Positions 7,505-14,792 of a stretch of 32,285 bases of DNA are shown here, piece by piece. Source of the DNA: Bacteroidia bacterium (GTDB taxonomy: Bacteria > Bacteroidota > Bacteroidia > UKL13-3). The stretch covers positions 1 through 32,285 of the forward strand of contig JAGPCI010000004.1 of assembly GCA_018058165.1 (NCBI GenBank), written 5' to 3'. Position numbers and translations under genes: made by a program. Each line of letters begins with the position of its first letter. Position 1 is the stretch's first letter. The notes below the pieces were generated by a model. It saw only the letters and a list, made by a program, of their open reading frames with translations. It did not search any database and was not told the origin of the DNA.

Positions 7505-8278
7505 TTAAAACTTGTCCATTATTCCTAATCCAAATAGTGCAAAATCATATTTTATAGGGTCTTTTTTATCTAATAACCTTAAGTTTTCAGTTAATTCGAT
7601 AGCAGCTTGCCAATCACTTTTTGTACGTTGCAATAAACCTAACTTTAAAGCAACTCGTTGCACATGTACATCAAGCGGGCAAACCAATTGCGATTGTTTT
7701 ATGTTGGTCCAAATGCCAAAGTCTACACCATTATTATCGCGCCTTACCATCCACCTTAAATACATATTAATACGTTTACATGCTGATTTTTGGGCAGGCG
7801 AAGCAATGTGTTTTTTGGTTCTGTTTGGCGCGTCATCTAAGCCAAAAAATAACCGCCTAAAATTGTTCAATCCGTTTTCTATTGTTTTGTCTTTTGGGTT
7901 AGTTCCAATGCTAAATGCATCCTCTAATGTAGGATGAGTACTATACCAATAATTTAAAAAATGTATAAAGTACAACAAATCGGTATCGTTAAAAGTGCGG
8001 TGTTTAAAATGCAATAACCTTTTTAAATCTGTTTGGTTATGATGTAAAATAAAATCATGTGGCTTGCCATCCATTCTTTCAATGAGTTCTTTACACTTAT
8101 TAATAATAGTAGCACGCTGTCCCCAAGCAAAAATTGATGCAAATAATCCCATAATTTCTATGTCTTGTTTTTGTGTAAACAAGTGTGGTATACATATGGG
8201 ATCGTTAGCTATGAATGATGTATTATTGTATTGCTTAACTTTTTTATCAAGTAATTTGATTATGTTTTTATCAATCAT
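7505..8278 (-). CDS. TIGR02757 (DUF2400) family protein
   Basis: 257 residues, full length for the family. Diagnostic segments are DIEIMGLFASIFAWGQRATI (about 39-58), the RRLFFGLDDAP region (about 141), NMYLRWMVRRD (about 171-181), CPLDVHVQRVALKLGLL (about 200-216) and the final DPIKYDFALFGLGI. The P-L-D-x-H-x-x-R segment recalls the catalytic-loop motif of HhH-GPD DNA glycosylases, so a nucleic-acid role is possible; no experimentally settled function is known to me. A perfect 39-bp palindromic repeat ends 12 nt before the ATG, leaving no recognisable promoter of its own, so it may depend on transcription entering through the upstream ATPase gene. The 117 bp after its stop hold nothing recognisable. 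Confidence 0.88.
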   Translation of the reverse strand: MIDKNIIKLLDKKVKQYNNTSFIANDPICIPHLFTQKQDIEIMGLFASIFAWGQRATIINKCKELIERMDGKPHDFILHHNQTDLKRLLHFKHRTFNDTDLLYFIHFLNYWYSTHPTLEDAFSIGTNPKDKTIENGLNNFRRLFFGLDDAPNRTKKHIASPAQKSACKRINMYLRWMVRRDNNGVDFGIWTNIKQSQLVCPLDVHVQRVALKLGLLQRTKSDWQAAIELTENLRLLDKKDPIKYDFALFGLGIMDKF

Positions 8279-8279
8279 A

Positions 8280-8289
8280 TTATTTTATT
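8280..8289. repeat. 10-bp direct repeat left of palindrome A
   Basis: TTATTTTATT here is repeated exactly at 8331-8340, on the other side of the palindromic element, one base away from it on each side. This looks like a target-site duplication, but the sequence is pure A/T and could be coincidental. Confidence 0.45.
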
Positions 8290-8290
8290 G

Positions 8291-8329
8291 TGCCCGAAAA
8301 TCATCAGTTCAACTGATGATTTTCGGGCA
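8291..8329. repeat. Palindromic repeat copy A (perfect, 39 bp)
   Basis: Perfect 19-bp inverted repeat, left arm TGCCCGAAAATCATCAGTT, one central C, right arm the exact complement. It lies 2 bp beyond the ATPase stop codon and 12 nt before the TIGR02757 start. As RNA it would form a very stable hairpin, and it may terminate the ATPase transcript. The right half plus neighbouring bases (8308-8332, 25 bp) recurs exactly at 9548-9572 on the other side of the ATPase gene. Confidence 0.95.
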
Positions 8330-8330
8330 T

Positions 8331-8340
8331 TTATTTTATT
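8331..8340. repeat. 10-bp direct repeat right of palindrome A
   Basis: Exact second copy of TTATTTTATT (8280-8289). It overlaps the last codons and stop of the ATPase gene. Confidence 0.45.
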
Positions 8341-9512
8341 AGCTTAGGAAGTATTTTTGTTAAAAATGGTTTTAATCCAACAATTTTTAGTTGTTTATTT
8401 ATCGGATATGCTTCATCATCATTAGGAATAATTACATAGTTATTTTTACAATCTAAATCTTTTATACACTCATAGGTTCCTCTAGTAATTGTTGGAGATG
8501 TAGAGTATTTTATTTCAATACATGCAATCACTTTAAGTCCTTTTACCAATATTAAATCCATCTCGCTATTATCATGCGTACGATAAAAATAAGCCTGTAT
8601 ATATGGCGGAACCATTTGTAATATTTGTTCAATTACATAGCCTTCCCACGATGCGCCAATGGCAACATTATACAAAAGCGATTTGCTATTATGTATATCA
8701 ATTAAATAATGCAATAAACCAGAGTCTCTGATGTAAACTTTTGGGGCTTTTACCAATCGTTTATTAATTTTAGCATCATAAGGCATTAAGCGTCTTACCA
8801 TAAATGCACCTTCTAGGTATTCAATATACCTATTAACTGTAGTTGGGCTAATATCTAATCCTTTGGCAAACGATTGTGCATTCCATAAATTAGAATGATA
8901 AAATGCAATCATTCGCCAAAGTTTGTTCATCAGTTGAGGTGAAAACGTAGTGCCAAAAAGCGTATTTAAGTCTCGCTCTAAAAAGGTTCTTACAAAACTC
9001 ATTTGCCATGTATACCACTCCGCATCACTCCTCGCTTTCCATGCATCAGGAAAACCACCCCTAAACCAATGTTTAGTAAGTGTAGTACTTTTATCAGGTA
9101 CTTCTAATAAATTAAATGGATGCGCTTCAATATACATTATCCTTCCAGCAAGCGATTCGCTCGAACCTTTTATCAATTCTGGTGATGCTGAACCTAATAA
9201 CATAAACCGGCCGGCTTTTCTTTTTTTATCAATTACCGACCTAAGTATTGCAGTAAGTTCTGGCAAGCGCTGTACTTCATCAATTATTAAACTGTTGTTT
9301 TGATGTTGCAACAAAAATAGTTCGGGGTCGCTAAATTTTCTAGCATCTGATGGACTTTCTAAATCAAAATATATCGCGTTGTTTTTAATCGTTTTTTTTA
9401 CAGTTAAGGCAAGTGTAGTTTTCCCGCATTGCCTTGGCCCTACAATTCCTACCGCAGGAAATTGTTTCATTAATTTTGTTATGGCTACTTCAGATAATCG
9501 CTTAATAATCAT
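8331..9512 (-). CDS. AAA ATPase with DUF4143 and PD-(D/E)xK-like C-terminal domain
   Basis: 393 residues from the ATG at 9510-9512; the TTG two codons upstream is less likely. Domain order: AAA_14 ATPase with Walker A GPRQCGKTT (25-33), Walker B LIIDE (75-79) and a sensor-like LLGSAS (105-110); a winged HTH (about 205-245, SFAKGLDISPTTVNRYIEYL); and the DUF4143 C-terminal domain with EMDLIL (Asp319) and IEIKYS (Glu333, Lys335), the spacing of a PD-(D/E)xK nuclease fold. Family members (COG1373) are abundant and patchily distributed in bacteria and archaea, with no settled role. The gene sits tightly between two copies of a palindromic repeat: 2 bp after its stop and 18 bp before its start, suggesting a discrete inserted unit. 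Base composition looks like its neighbours. Confidence 0.93.
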   Translation of the reverse strand: MIIKRLSEVAITKLMKQFPAVGIVGPRQCGKTTLALTVKKTIKNNAIYFDLESPSDARKFSDPELFLLQHQNNSLIIDEVQRLPELTAILRSVIDKKRKAGRFMLLGSASPELIKGSSESLAGRIMYIEAHPFNLLEVPDKSTTLTKHWFRGGFPDAWKARSDAEWYTWQMSFVRTFLERDLNTLFGTTFSPQLMNKLWRMIAFYHSNLWNAQSFAKGLDISPTTVNRYIEYLEGAFMVRRLMPYDAKINKRLVKAPKVYIRDSGLLHYLIDIHNSKSLLYNVAIGASWEGYVIEQILQMVPPYIQAYFYRTHDNSEMDLILVKGLKVIACIEIKYSTSPTITRGTYECIKDLDCKNNYVIIPNDDEAYPINKQLKIVGLKPFLTKILPKLIK

Positions 9513-9530
9513 GTACAATTATAATATTTA

Positions 9531-9569
9531 TCCCCGTAAATCCAAACTTCAACTGATGATTTTCGGGCA
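9531..9569. repeat. Palindromic repeat copy B (one arm decayed)
   Basis: The right arm (9551-9569) is identical to the right arm of copy A, and the identity runs over 25 bp (9548-9572). The left 20 bp (9531-9550) align without gaps to 8291-8310 with 14 matches, so this is a full-length copy whose left arm has diverged. It begins 18 bp upstream of the ATPase ATG. Copies A and B are in direct orientation, 1240 bp apart. Confidence 0.85.
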
Positions 9570-9633
9570 TTTTATTAAATTCCTCATCAACTTTTATTGC
9601 CGTTGTTGTAAAACGTTATTGTATTTACACAAC

Positions 9634-9641
9634 TAAGTTTG
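9634..9641 (+). promoter_or_regulatory. -7 promoter box of the dipeptidyl peptidase III gene
   Basis: TAAGTTTG matches TAnnTTTG exactly, 33 nt before the ATG. TTG triplets upstream are not at the ideal 19-bp spacing, so the -33 element is uncertain. Confidence 0.45.
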
Positions 9642-9674
9642 TAGTTTGCCACTGATAATTTTTAATTTATAATC

Positions 9675-11741
9675 ATGAAATTTAAAACAATGATGATGTT
9701 ATCTGCAATGGGTGCAGGTGTGCTAATGCATAGTTGTAAAAGCGACAACAAAACTGGTGCAGTCAATGAAGGTGGCGAAAGTACGTTTAACTTCGAAAAT
9801 GAACGTTTTGCTGATATTCAGATTTTGCGCTATCAAATACCTGGTTTTGATGAGCTTACTGCTCAACAAAAAGAGTTAGCTTATTACTTAAGCGAAGCAG
9901 CTAATTGCGGACGTGATATAATTTACGACCAAAATTATAAACATAATTTAGCCATTCGTAAAACAATTGAAGCTGTTTTAACTTCCTATAGCGGTGATAA
10001 AAGTACTGACGAATATAAAAACTTTGAAGTCTATGCTAAACGTGTATTTTTCTCAAACGGTATTCATCATCATTACAGTAAAGCTAAGTTTGTACCTACT
10101 TGTAGTTACGATTTTTTTGCTTCTGCTGTTAAATCTGTTCCTGCCGAGAGTTTACCTTTAAATGGTAAAACGGTTGAGATATTTTTAGCAGAAATTAAAC
10201 CAATTATTTTTGATCCTAAGGTGGATGCCAAGAGTGTTAACTTAGCAAGTGGTGTTGATAATATAAAATTATCGGCAAACAACTTTTATGAAGGTGTAAC
10301 TCAAGCCGAGGTTGAAGCATATTATAATGCACGCATGGATAAAAATGACGAAACACCAATTTCTTGGGGATTAAATAGCAAAATGGTTAAAGAAAATGGT
10401 AAGCTAACAGAAAAGGTTTGGAAAGTAGGAGGCATGTATAGCCCAGCTATCGAAAAAATTGTTTTTTGGTTAGAGAAAGCTATTACTGTTGCGGAGAATG
10501 ATAATCAGAAAAAAGCCCTACAATTATTAGTTGAATATTATAAAACAGGTGACTTAAAAAAGTGGGATGAATATAATATTGCTTGGGTAAATGATACTGA
10601 AAGCAGATTAGATGTGGTAAATGGATTTATTGAAGTTTATGGTGATGCTATTGGCAAAAGAGCTTCGTTTGAATCGGTAGTGTCTATTAAGGATATGGAA
10701 GCCACCAAACGTATTGCAAAAATTGCAAGTAATGCACAATGGTTTGAAGACAATTCGCCATTAATGCCCGAACATAAAAAGAAAGAAGTAAAAGGTATCA
10801 CGGCTAAAGTTATTACGGTTATACAAGAAGCTGGAGATGCTTCGCCATCAACCCCAATTGGTATTAACCTACCAAATGCAAATTGGATTCGTCAACACCA
10901 CGGTTCTAAATCTGTATCGTTAGGTAATATTGTGCACGCTTATAATATAGCTGGTGCAAAAAGTCCAATGATGCAAGAGTTTGCTCTAACTCCTGAAGAA
11001 ATTGAAAGAAACAAAAAGTATGGTTCGATTGCTGGCGATTTGCATACTGATATGCACGAAGTAATTGGTCATGCTTCAGGGCAAATTAACAAGGGTGTTG
11101 GTGATCCTGATCAAACCTTAAAAAATTATGCAAGCACTCTAGAAGAAGCTCGTGCCGATTTAGTAGCGTTGTATTATATTTATGATCAAAAATTAGTTGA
11201 TTTAGGAGTAATGCCAAGCTTAGAAGTTGGTAAATGCGAGTATGATGGATACATACGCGGTGGTTTAATTACGCAATTAACCCGTATCGAATTAGGGGAT
11301 CATTTAGAGGAAGCACACATGCGTAACCGCCAATTGGTAGCTGCTTGGGCATTTGATAAAGGCAAAGCAGAAAACGTAATTGAGTGGGTAAAAAAGGATG
11401 GAAAAACATACGTAAAAGTGAACGATTACGAAAAATTACGTGATTTATTTGGCCAGTTATTACGTGAAATTCAACGTATAAAATCAGAGGGAGATTTTGC
11501 CGCAGCTACAGCATTAGTTGAAGGTTACGGTGTAAAAGTAAATCAAACTTTATTAAAAGAAGTACGTGATAGATTTGCGAAATTGAACACTGCACCTTAT
11601 AAAGGATTTATTCAACCACAAATTGTGCCTGTGCTTAGTGGTGATAAAGTAGAAGGTGTAAACGTTAACTATCCGGATAATTTTTTACAAACACAATTAG
11701 AGTTAGGGAAAAAATATGGCTTTTTGCCAGCTTATAACTAA
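9675..11741 (+). CDS. Dipeptidyl peptidase III-like lipoprotein (M49)
   Basis: 688 residues. The N-terminus is a lipoprotein signal (MKFKTMMMLSAMGAGVLMHSC) with the lipidated Cys at 21, so the enzyme is expected on a membrane facing the periplasm or surface. The M49 zinc motif HExxxH is H461-E-V-I-G-H466 and the second motif EExR(A/D)(E/D) is E490-E-A-R-A-D495, both intact, so it should be active, releasing dipeptides from the N-terminus of oligopeptides. Bacteroidota DPP III proteins have similar length (about 675). The gene has its own -7 box and a strong terminator, so it is probably transcribed alone. It lies next to the palindrome-flanked ATPase gene, which may have entered between it and the TIGR02757 gene. 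Confidence 0.94.
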   Translation: MKFKTMMMLSAMGAGVLMHSCKSDNKTGAVNEGGESTFNFENERFADIQILRYQIPGFDELTAQQKELAYYLSEAANCGRDIIYDQNYKHNLAIRKTIEAVLTSYSGDKSTDEYKNFEVYAKRVFFSNGIHHHYSKAKFVPTCSYDFFASAVKSVPAESLPLNGKTVEIFLAEIKPIIFDPKVDAKSVNLASGVDNIKLSANNFYEGVTQAEVEAYYNARMDKNDETPISWGLNSKMVKENGKLTEKVWKVGGMYSPAIEKIVFWLEKAITVAENDNQKKALQLLVEYYKTGDLKKWDEYNIAWVNDTESRLDVVNGFIEVYGDAIGKRASFESVVSIKDMEATKRIAKIASNAQWFEDNSPLMPEHKKKEVKGITAKVITVIQEAGDASPSTPIGINLPNANWIRQHHGSKSVSLGNIVHAYNIAGAKSPMMQEFALTPEEIERNKKYGSIAGDLHTDMHEVIGHASGQINKGVGDPDQTLKNYASTLEEARADLVALYYIYDQKLVDLGVMPSLEVGKCEYDGYIRGGLITQLTRIELGDHLEEAHMRNRQLVAAWAFDKGKAENVIEWVKKDGKTYVKVNDYEKLRDLFGQLLREIQRIKSEGDFAAATALVEGYGVKVNQTLLKEVRDRFAKLNTAPYKGFIQPQIVPVLSGDKVEGVNVNYPDNFLQTQLELGKKYGFLPAYN

Positions 11742-11763
11742 TTAAACATTTTTAATTATTAAC

Positions 11764-11794
11764 AAACGCCTGCATGTAAATGTGGGCGTTTTTT
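11764..11794 (+). terminator. Intrinsic terminator after dipeptidyl peptidase III
   Basis: A 12-bp stem (AAACGCCTGCAT with ATGTGGGCGTTT, two G-U pairs) is closed by a GTAA (GNRA-type) tetraloop and followed by more T, giving six T in a row with the end of the stem. Confidence 0.9.
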
Positions 11795-11795
11795 G

Positions 11796-11803
11796 TATTT
11801 TTG
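11796..11803 (+). promoter_or_regulatory. -7 promoter box of the beta-barrel gene
   Basis: TATTTTTG matches TAnnTTTG and ends 4 nt before the ATG at 11808, so the mRNA would be leaderless. It begins 2 nt after the T-run of the preceding terminator. No -33 TTG is seen at the right distance. Confidence 0.5.
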
Positions 11804-11807
11804 GGAG

Positions 11808-12410
11808 ATGAAAAAGATTACAGCAATATTTTTGGTTACTTTATTTGCAATAGAAGCACAATCGCAAGCTATTGAATTTGGTGTTAAGGCCGGTATTAAT
11901 TTAAGTTCGTTAACAAGTGCCCCTAATTTGGGTGACGCAAACACTACCACAGGTTTAGTTTTTGGCGCATTTGCCCGTACTAGCTCTGCTGGTTTTTTTA
12001 TGCAACCCGAAATATTGTTTACACAACGTAAAGGTGTTTTTACAGATAATGCTTCAAAACAAACGGTAACCAATACGCTAACTTATATTGATGTTCCTTT
12101 ATTATTAGGCTACAAAATAGCAGTTTTTCGTTTTAATGCCGGTCCTAATCTTCAGTTTTTAATGGCTGCAAACCAAGAAGCACCAGCAATTTTAAACGAC
12201 CCTAATTTTTCTAAAAATAATTTTAATGCGTTTTCCGTTGGTATGCAATTGGGTGTTGGTGTTAATTTAGGTAAAATTAATTTAGATGCCAGGTACGATG
12301 GAAGCATAGGTGATTTGGGTAAAACGATCACAACCAGCTCGGGGCAAAATATAAATTATAGCACGCGTGCAAATATGTTTCAACTTACCCTTGGATATAG
12401 AATATTGTAA
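11808..12410 (+). CDS. Outer-membrane beta-barrel (porin family) protein
   Basis: 200 residues from the ATG at 11808; an in-frame TTG 15 bp upstream lies inside the promoter/terminator region and is rejected. A signal peptide (MKKITAIFLVTLFAIEAQSQ, residues 1-20) precedes a small eight-strand-like barrel: the first strand AIEFGVKAGINLSSL is typical of the outer membrane protein beta-barrel domain (PF13568-like, common in Bacteroidota), as are VPLLLGYKIAVFRFNAGP in the middle and the C-terminal strand ending MFQLTLGYRIL, which gives an aromatic/hydrophobic C-terminus for BAM recognition. Substrate and role are unknown. The stop is followed after 2 bp by the MmcQ/YjbR gene, so both are probably on one transcript. 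Confidence 0.85.
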   Translation: MKKITAIFLVTLFAIEAQSQAIEFGVKAGINLSSLTSAPNLGDANTTTGLVFGAFARTSSAGFFMQPEILFTQRKGVFTDNASKQTVTNTLTYIDVPLLLGYKIAVFRFNAGPNLQFLMAANQEAPAILNDPNFSKNNFNAFSVGMQLGVGVNLGKINLDARYDGSIGDLGKTITTSSGQNINYSTRANMFQLTLGYRIL

Positions 12411-12412
12411 TT

Positions 12413-12766
12413 ATGCATATTGAGGCATTTAGAACATATTGCTTAAACAAAAAAGGTGTTGAAGAAACATTGCCTTTTGGAGAAGATACTTTGGTGTTTA
12501 AGGTTATGGGAAAAATGTTTTCGCTTACCAGTTTTAGCGAACCTAATAACTGTAACTTAAAGTGTAATCCAGATTATGCGTTAGAGTTACGTGCTCAATA
12601 TCCATCAATAAAACCGGGTTACCACATGAATAAACAACATTGGAATACCCTAGTTTATAATCGAGATGTGCCTGATAAATTAATATTTGAACTTATTGAT
12701 CATTCGTACCAATTGGTAGTAGATGGATTAACAAAAAAAGTAAAACAAGAATTGGCTAACTTATGA
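12413..12766 (+). CDS. MmcQ/YjbR family DNA-binding-like protein
   Basis: 117 residues, normal family length. The order of motifs is characteristic: FRTYCLNKKGVEETLPFGED (about 6-25), VFKVMGKMFSL (28-38), LKCNPDYALELRAQYP (49-64), IKPGYHMNKQHWNTLV (66-81) and a helical C-terminus. The fold (CyaY-like/double-wing) has been called DNA-binding, but the function is not established. Starts 2 bp after the beta-barrel gene; its stop codon overlaps the ATG of the following 30-codon ORF (ATGA). Confidence 0.9.
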   Translation: MHIEAFRTYCLNKKGVEETLPFGEDTLVFKVMGKMFSLTSFSEPNNCNLKCNPDYALELRAQYPSIKPGYHMNKQHWNTLVYNRDVPDKLIFELIDHSYQLVVDGLTKKVKQELANL

Positions 12767-12855
12767 AAAATTTAATTTTTATAGAACTAGCTGGAAGCAT
12801 TATATTAATGGTGGTTTGTGTGGTTGCACTTTACCGTATGCGTCAAAAAAAATAA
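12763..12855 (+). CDS. Small membrane protein (30 aa), too short for standard ORF calling
   Basis: The ATG at 12763 overlaps the stop codon of the MmcQ/YjbR gene (ATGA), the classic arrangement for translational coupling. The product has 30 residues: MKNLIFIELAG, a single hydrophobic segment (about 3-24) and a basic tail YRMRQKK, so it should be a one-helix inner-membrane protein with the C-terminus in the cytoplasm by the positive-inside rule. Its stop (12853-12855) abuts the end of the convergent LtaS-like gene. No family recognised. Support is structural context only; conservation has not been tested. Confidence 0.5.
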   Translation: MKNLIFIELAGSIILMVVCVVALYRMRQKK

Positions 12856-14724
12856 TTAATACGTTTGGTTATATATTAACTTGTTATTGTATTGCTGAAT
12901 ATTAGCCTTAAGGTATAACTCCATACTACTTAATAAATCATTATCTGGCATTTTTATTAAGTTTTGTTTCATTAAACTATCATTGTTTAAATTGTAAAAC
13001 CCTATACTTTTTTCTCCATTAAATTGTAATAAATAAGGGTATTGTATAAGTTGGTAAATACCTCCATCAAACTGAATTGCACCATTACAAGCAAAGCTAA
13101 AATAGGCAGTGTTTTTTGGCGAAACTTTATTTAATATTAATGGTAAAATACCTAAATGGTCGATGTTATTAGTTACAATTTTAGGCAAACTATCTTGTGT
13201 TGATGGTGTTGCATTATACACAAATAAAGGCACCGCATACTTGCCACTAGATGTTAAGTAATAAGGCAACATGTTTTCGCTACTATGATCGGCAGTAAAC
13301 ACAAAAATAGTATTGCTGTACCATGGTTGTTTTTTAGCTGTTTCAAAAAAATGTTGTATGGCGTAATCAGTGTATTCTACAGTTGCATGTATGGGTAATG
13401 GTCCGCCTTTAAATTTGTTTTTATATTTGGCAGGTAATTGGTAAGGGTGATGTGATGAAAGCGTAAATATTGTGCTAAAAAATGGCTGATTAGTGTTGTT
13501 CATTTCATTGGATACATATTGCAAATAAGGCTCGTCTGCAATGCCCCAATTTCCATCAAAATCTTTTTGATTAGGATATTCATTTAAACCATAATATTTA
13601 CCAGCTTGAGTATTGGCCACAAACCTATCAAAACTCATTGTGCCGTTTTTTCCACCATGATAAAATGATGTTTTGTAGCCTTGTTTTGCTAAGTAATATC
13701 CAATGCTATGCAGTGTGTTGGTTTGATAAAAACTATTGATATAATCGCTTTGTAACCAGCTTGGCATTGATGCAATAATTGCAGGAATTCCTTCTATACT
13801 TCTTTTGCCATTTGCATAGGCATTTACGTATACTTCGCTATGTTGCATTAACGAGTCAATAAATGGTGTATAGCCTTTGCCATTGTTATAAAATCCTACG
13901 TATTCTTTTCCTATACTTTCTAGTATTATTAGCACCACATTTTTACCTACATATTCACCGTTTTTTAAAGTTGTATTATTAGGGTTGAAAAGATTTTTAG
14001 CATCAGCATCTGTCATGTAATTTTTTTCCTTAACACCTGTTTGTTCAATTGTCATTAACATTTGAAAAGGAGTATTAAGTGTAAGTGGCATTAACTCTGC
14101 ACCTGCGTATTTAGCGGCATCTAAAGTGTTTAATGGTTTTAATCCTATGCTGCCACGCGCACCAATAAATGTAGTAGCTCCAATTAAAATCATTGCTAAA
14201 AATTGTACAATAATAGATGAACTTTGGGAAGAAGTTGTTTTTAGATTTGCCTCAGGATAAACTCTCCATAAAGTATATAAAACAGTAGTTATTAATAACA
14301 ATAAGTACCAATAATCAATTAGGTAGGTAATTGGCGAAATGTTTTGGGTGCTTTGCATTTTTATCAATTCAAAACCACTTCGTTTTCCGCTAAAATTAAA
14401 ATAGGCTACATCAATAAAATTTAACACCAATGCAAGTGCCGCGGCTAATAAAAATATCAGCTTTATTATTACTTGATAGGTTTTATTGTTTCGTAAATTA
14501 ATGGGTAAAATGTGCATCAATACCACTAAACCAAAAGTGTACATGATGGCCGAAGTATCAAACCAAACCCCACTTAAAAAAGCCCCAATTATACTTAGTG
14601 TTGATTTTGTAACAAAAATTTTGATGTAGGTAACAAAAAACACTAATCTACAAAAAGTATATAGCGCATAGGCTAATAGCAATCTTTTAAATAAAATATT
14701 AATGTGCGGCAGCTTTAAATTCAC
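12856..14724 (-). CDS. LTA synthase-like membrane sulfatase-fold enzyme
   Basis: 622 residues: about five N-terminal transmembrane helices (roughly 10-35, 45-75, 85-108, 135-152, 170-188), then an extracytoplasmic alkaline-phosphatase/sulfatase-fold domain. Metal-binding and catalytic positions by comparison with LtaS: Glu269 in LIILESIG, the nucleophile position in NGKRSIEGIP, where Ser309 replaces the usual Thr, His425/His426 in TLSSHHPY, and Asp479-His480 in FTADHSSE. Gram-negative Bacteroidota do not make lipoteichoic acid, so the likely chemistry is transfer of phosphoglycerol, phosphoethanolamine or a similar group from a phospholipid to an envelope glycan or lipid (compare OpgB/MdoB). 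The start is GTG at 14722-14724, with a -7 box 5 nt upstream. Divergent from murB. Confidence 0.88.
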   Translation of the reverse strand: MNLKLPHINILFKRLLLAYALYTFCRLVFFVTYIKIFVTKSTLSIIGAFLSGVWFDTSAIMYTFGLVVLMHILPINLRNNKTYQVIIKLIFLLAAALALVLNFIDVAYFNFSGKRSGFELIKMQSTQNISPITYLIDYWYLLLLITTVLYTLWRVYPEANLKTTSSQSSSIIVQFLAMILIGATTFIGARGSIGLKPLNTLDAAKYAGAELMPLTLNTPFQMLMTIEQTGVKEKNYMTDADAKNLFNPNNTTLKNGEYVGKNVVLIILESIGKEYVGFYNNGKGYTPFIDSLMQHSEVYVNAYANGKRSIEGIPAIIASMPSWLQSDYINSFYQTNTLHSIGYYLAKQGYKTSFYHGGKNGTMSFDRFVANTQAGKYYGLNEYPNQKDFDGNWGIADEPYLQYVSNEMNNTNQPFFSTIFTLSSHHPYQLPAKYKNKFKGGPLPIHATVEYTDYAIQHFFETAKKQPWYSNTIFVFTADHSSENMLPYYLTSSGKYAVPLFVYNATPSTQDSLPKIVTNNIDHLGILPLILNKVSPKNTAYFSFACNGAIQFDGGIYQLIQYPYLLQFNGEKSIGFYNLNNDSLMKQNLIKMPDNDLLSSMELYLKANIQQYNNKLIYNQTY

Positions 14725-14729
14725 GCTGG

Positions 14730-14737
14730 CAAATATA
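14730..14737 (-). promoter_or_regulatory. -7 promoter box of the LtaS-like gene
   Basis: Minus-strand TATATTTG matches TAnnTTTG and ends 5 nt before the GTG start, implying a leaderless transcript. No -33 TTG recognised. Confidence 0.45.
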
Positions 14738-14792
14738 GTGTTTGAAAATTTAGCATGGTATTTTAAAAGGCTTTTGTTTAATTGCCAATGTT

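Noticed and set aside
7412-7528. 38-codon plus-strand ORF in the gap after the M61 gene
   Set aside because: Overlaps the 3' end of the TIGR02757 gene antisense, with no promoter, signal or recognisable composition.
8291-9569. A CRISPR array or a classical insertion sequence
   Set aside because: Only two repeat copies, with a complete ATPase gene between them, and no transposase domain (no DDE or HUH motif).
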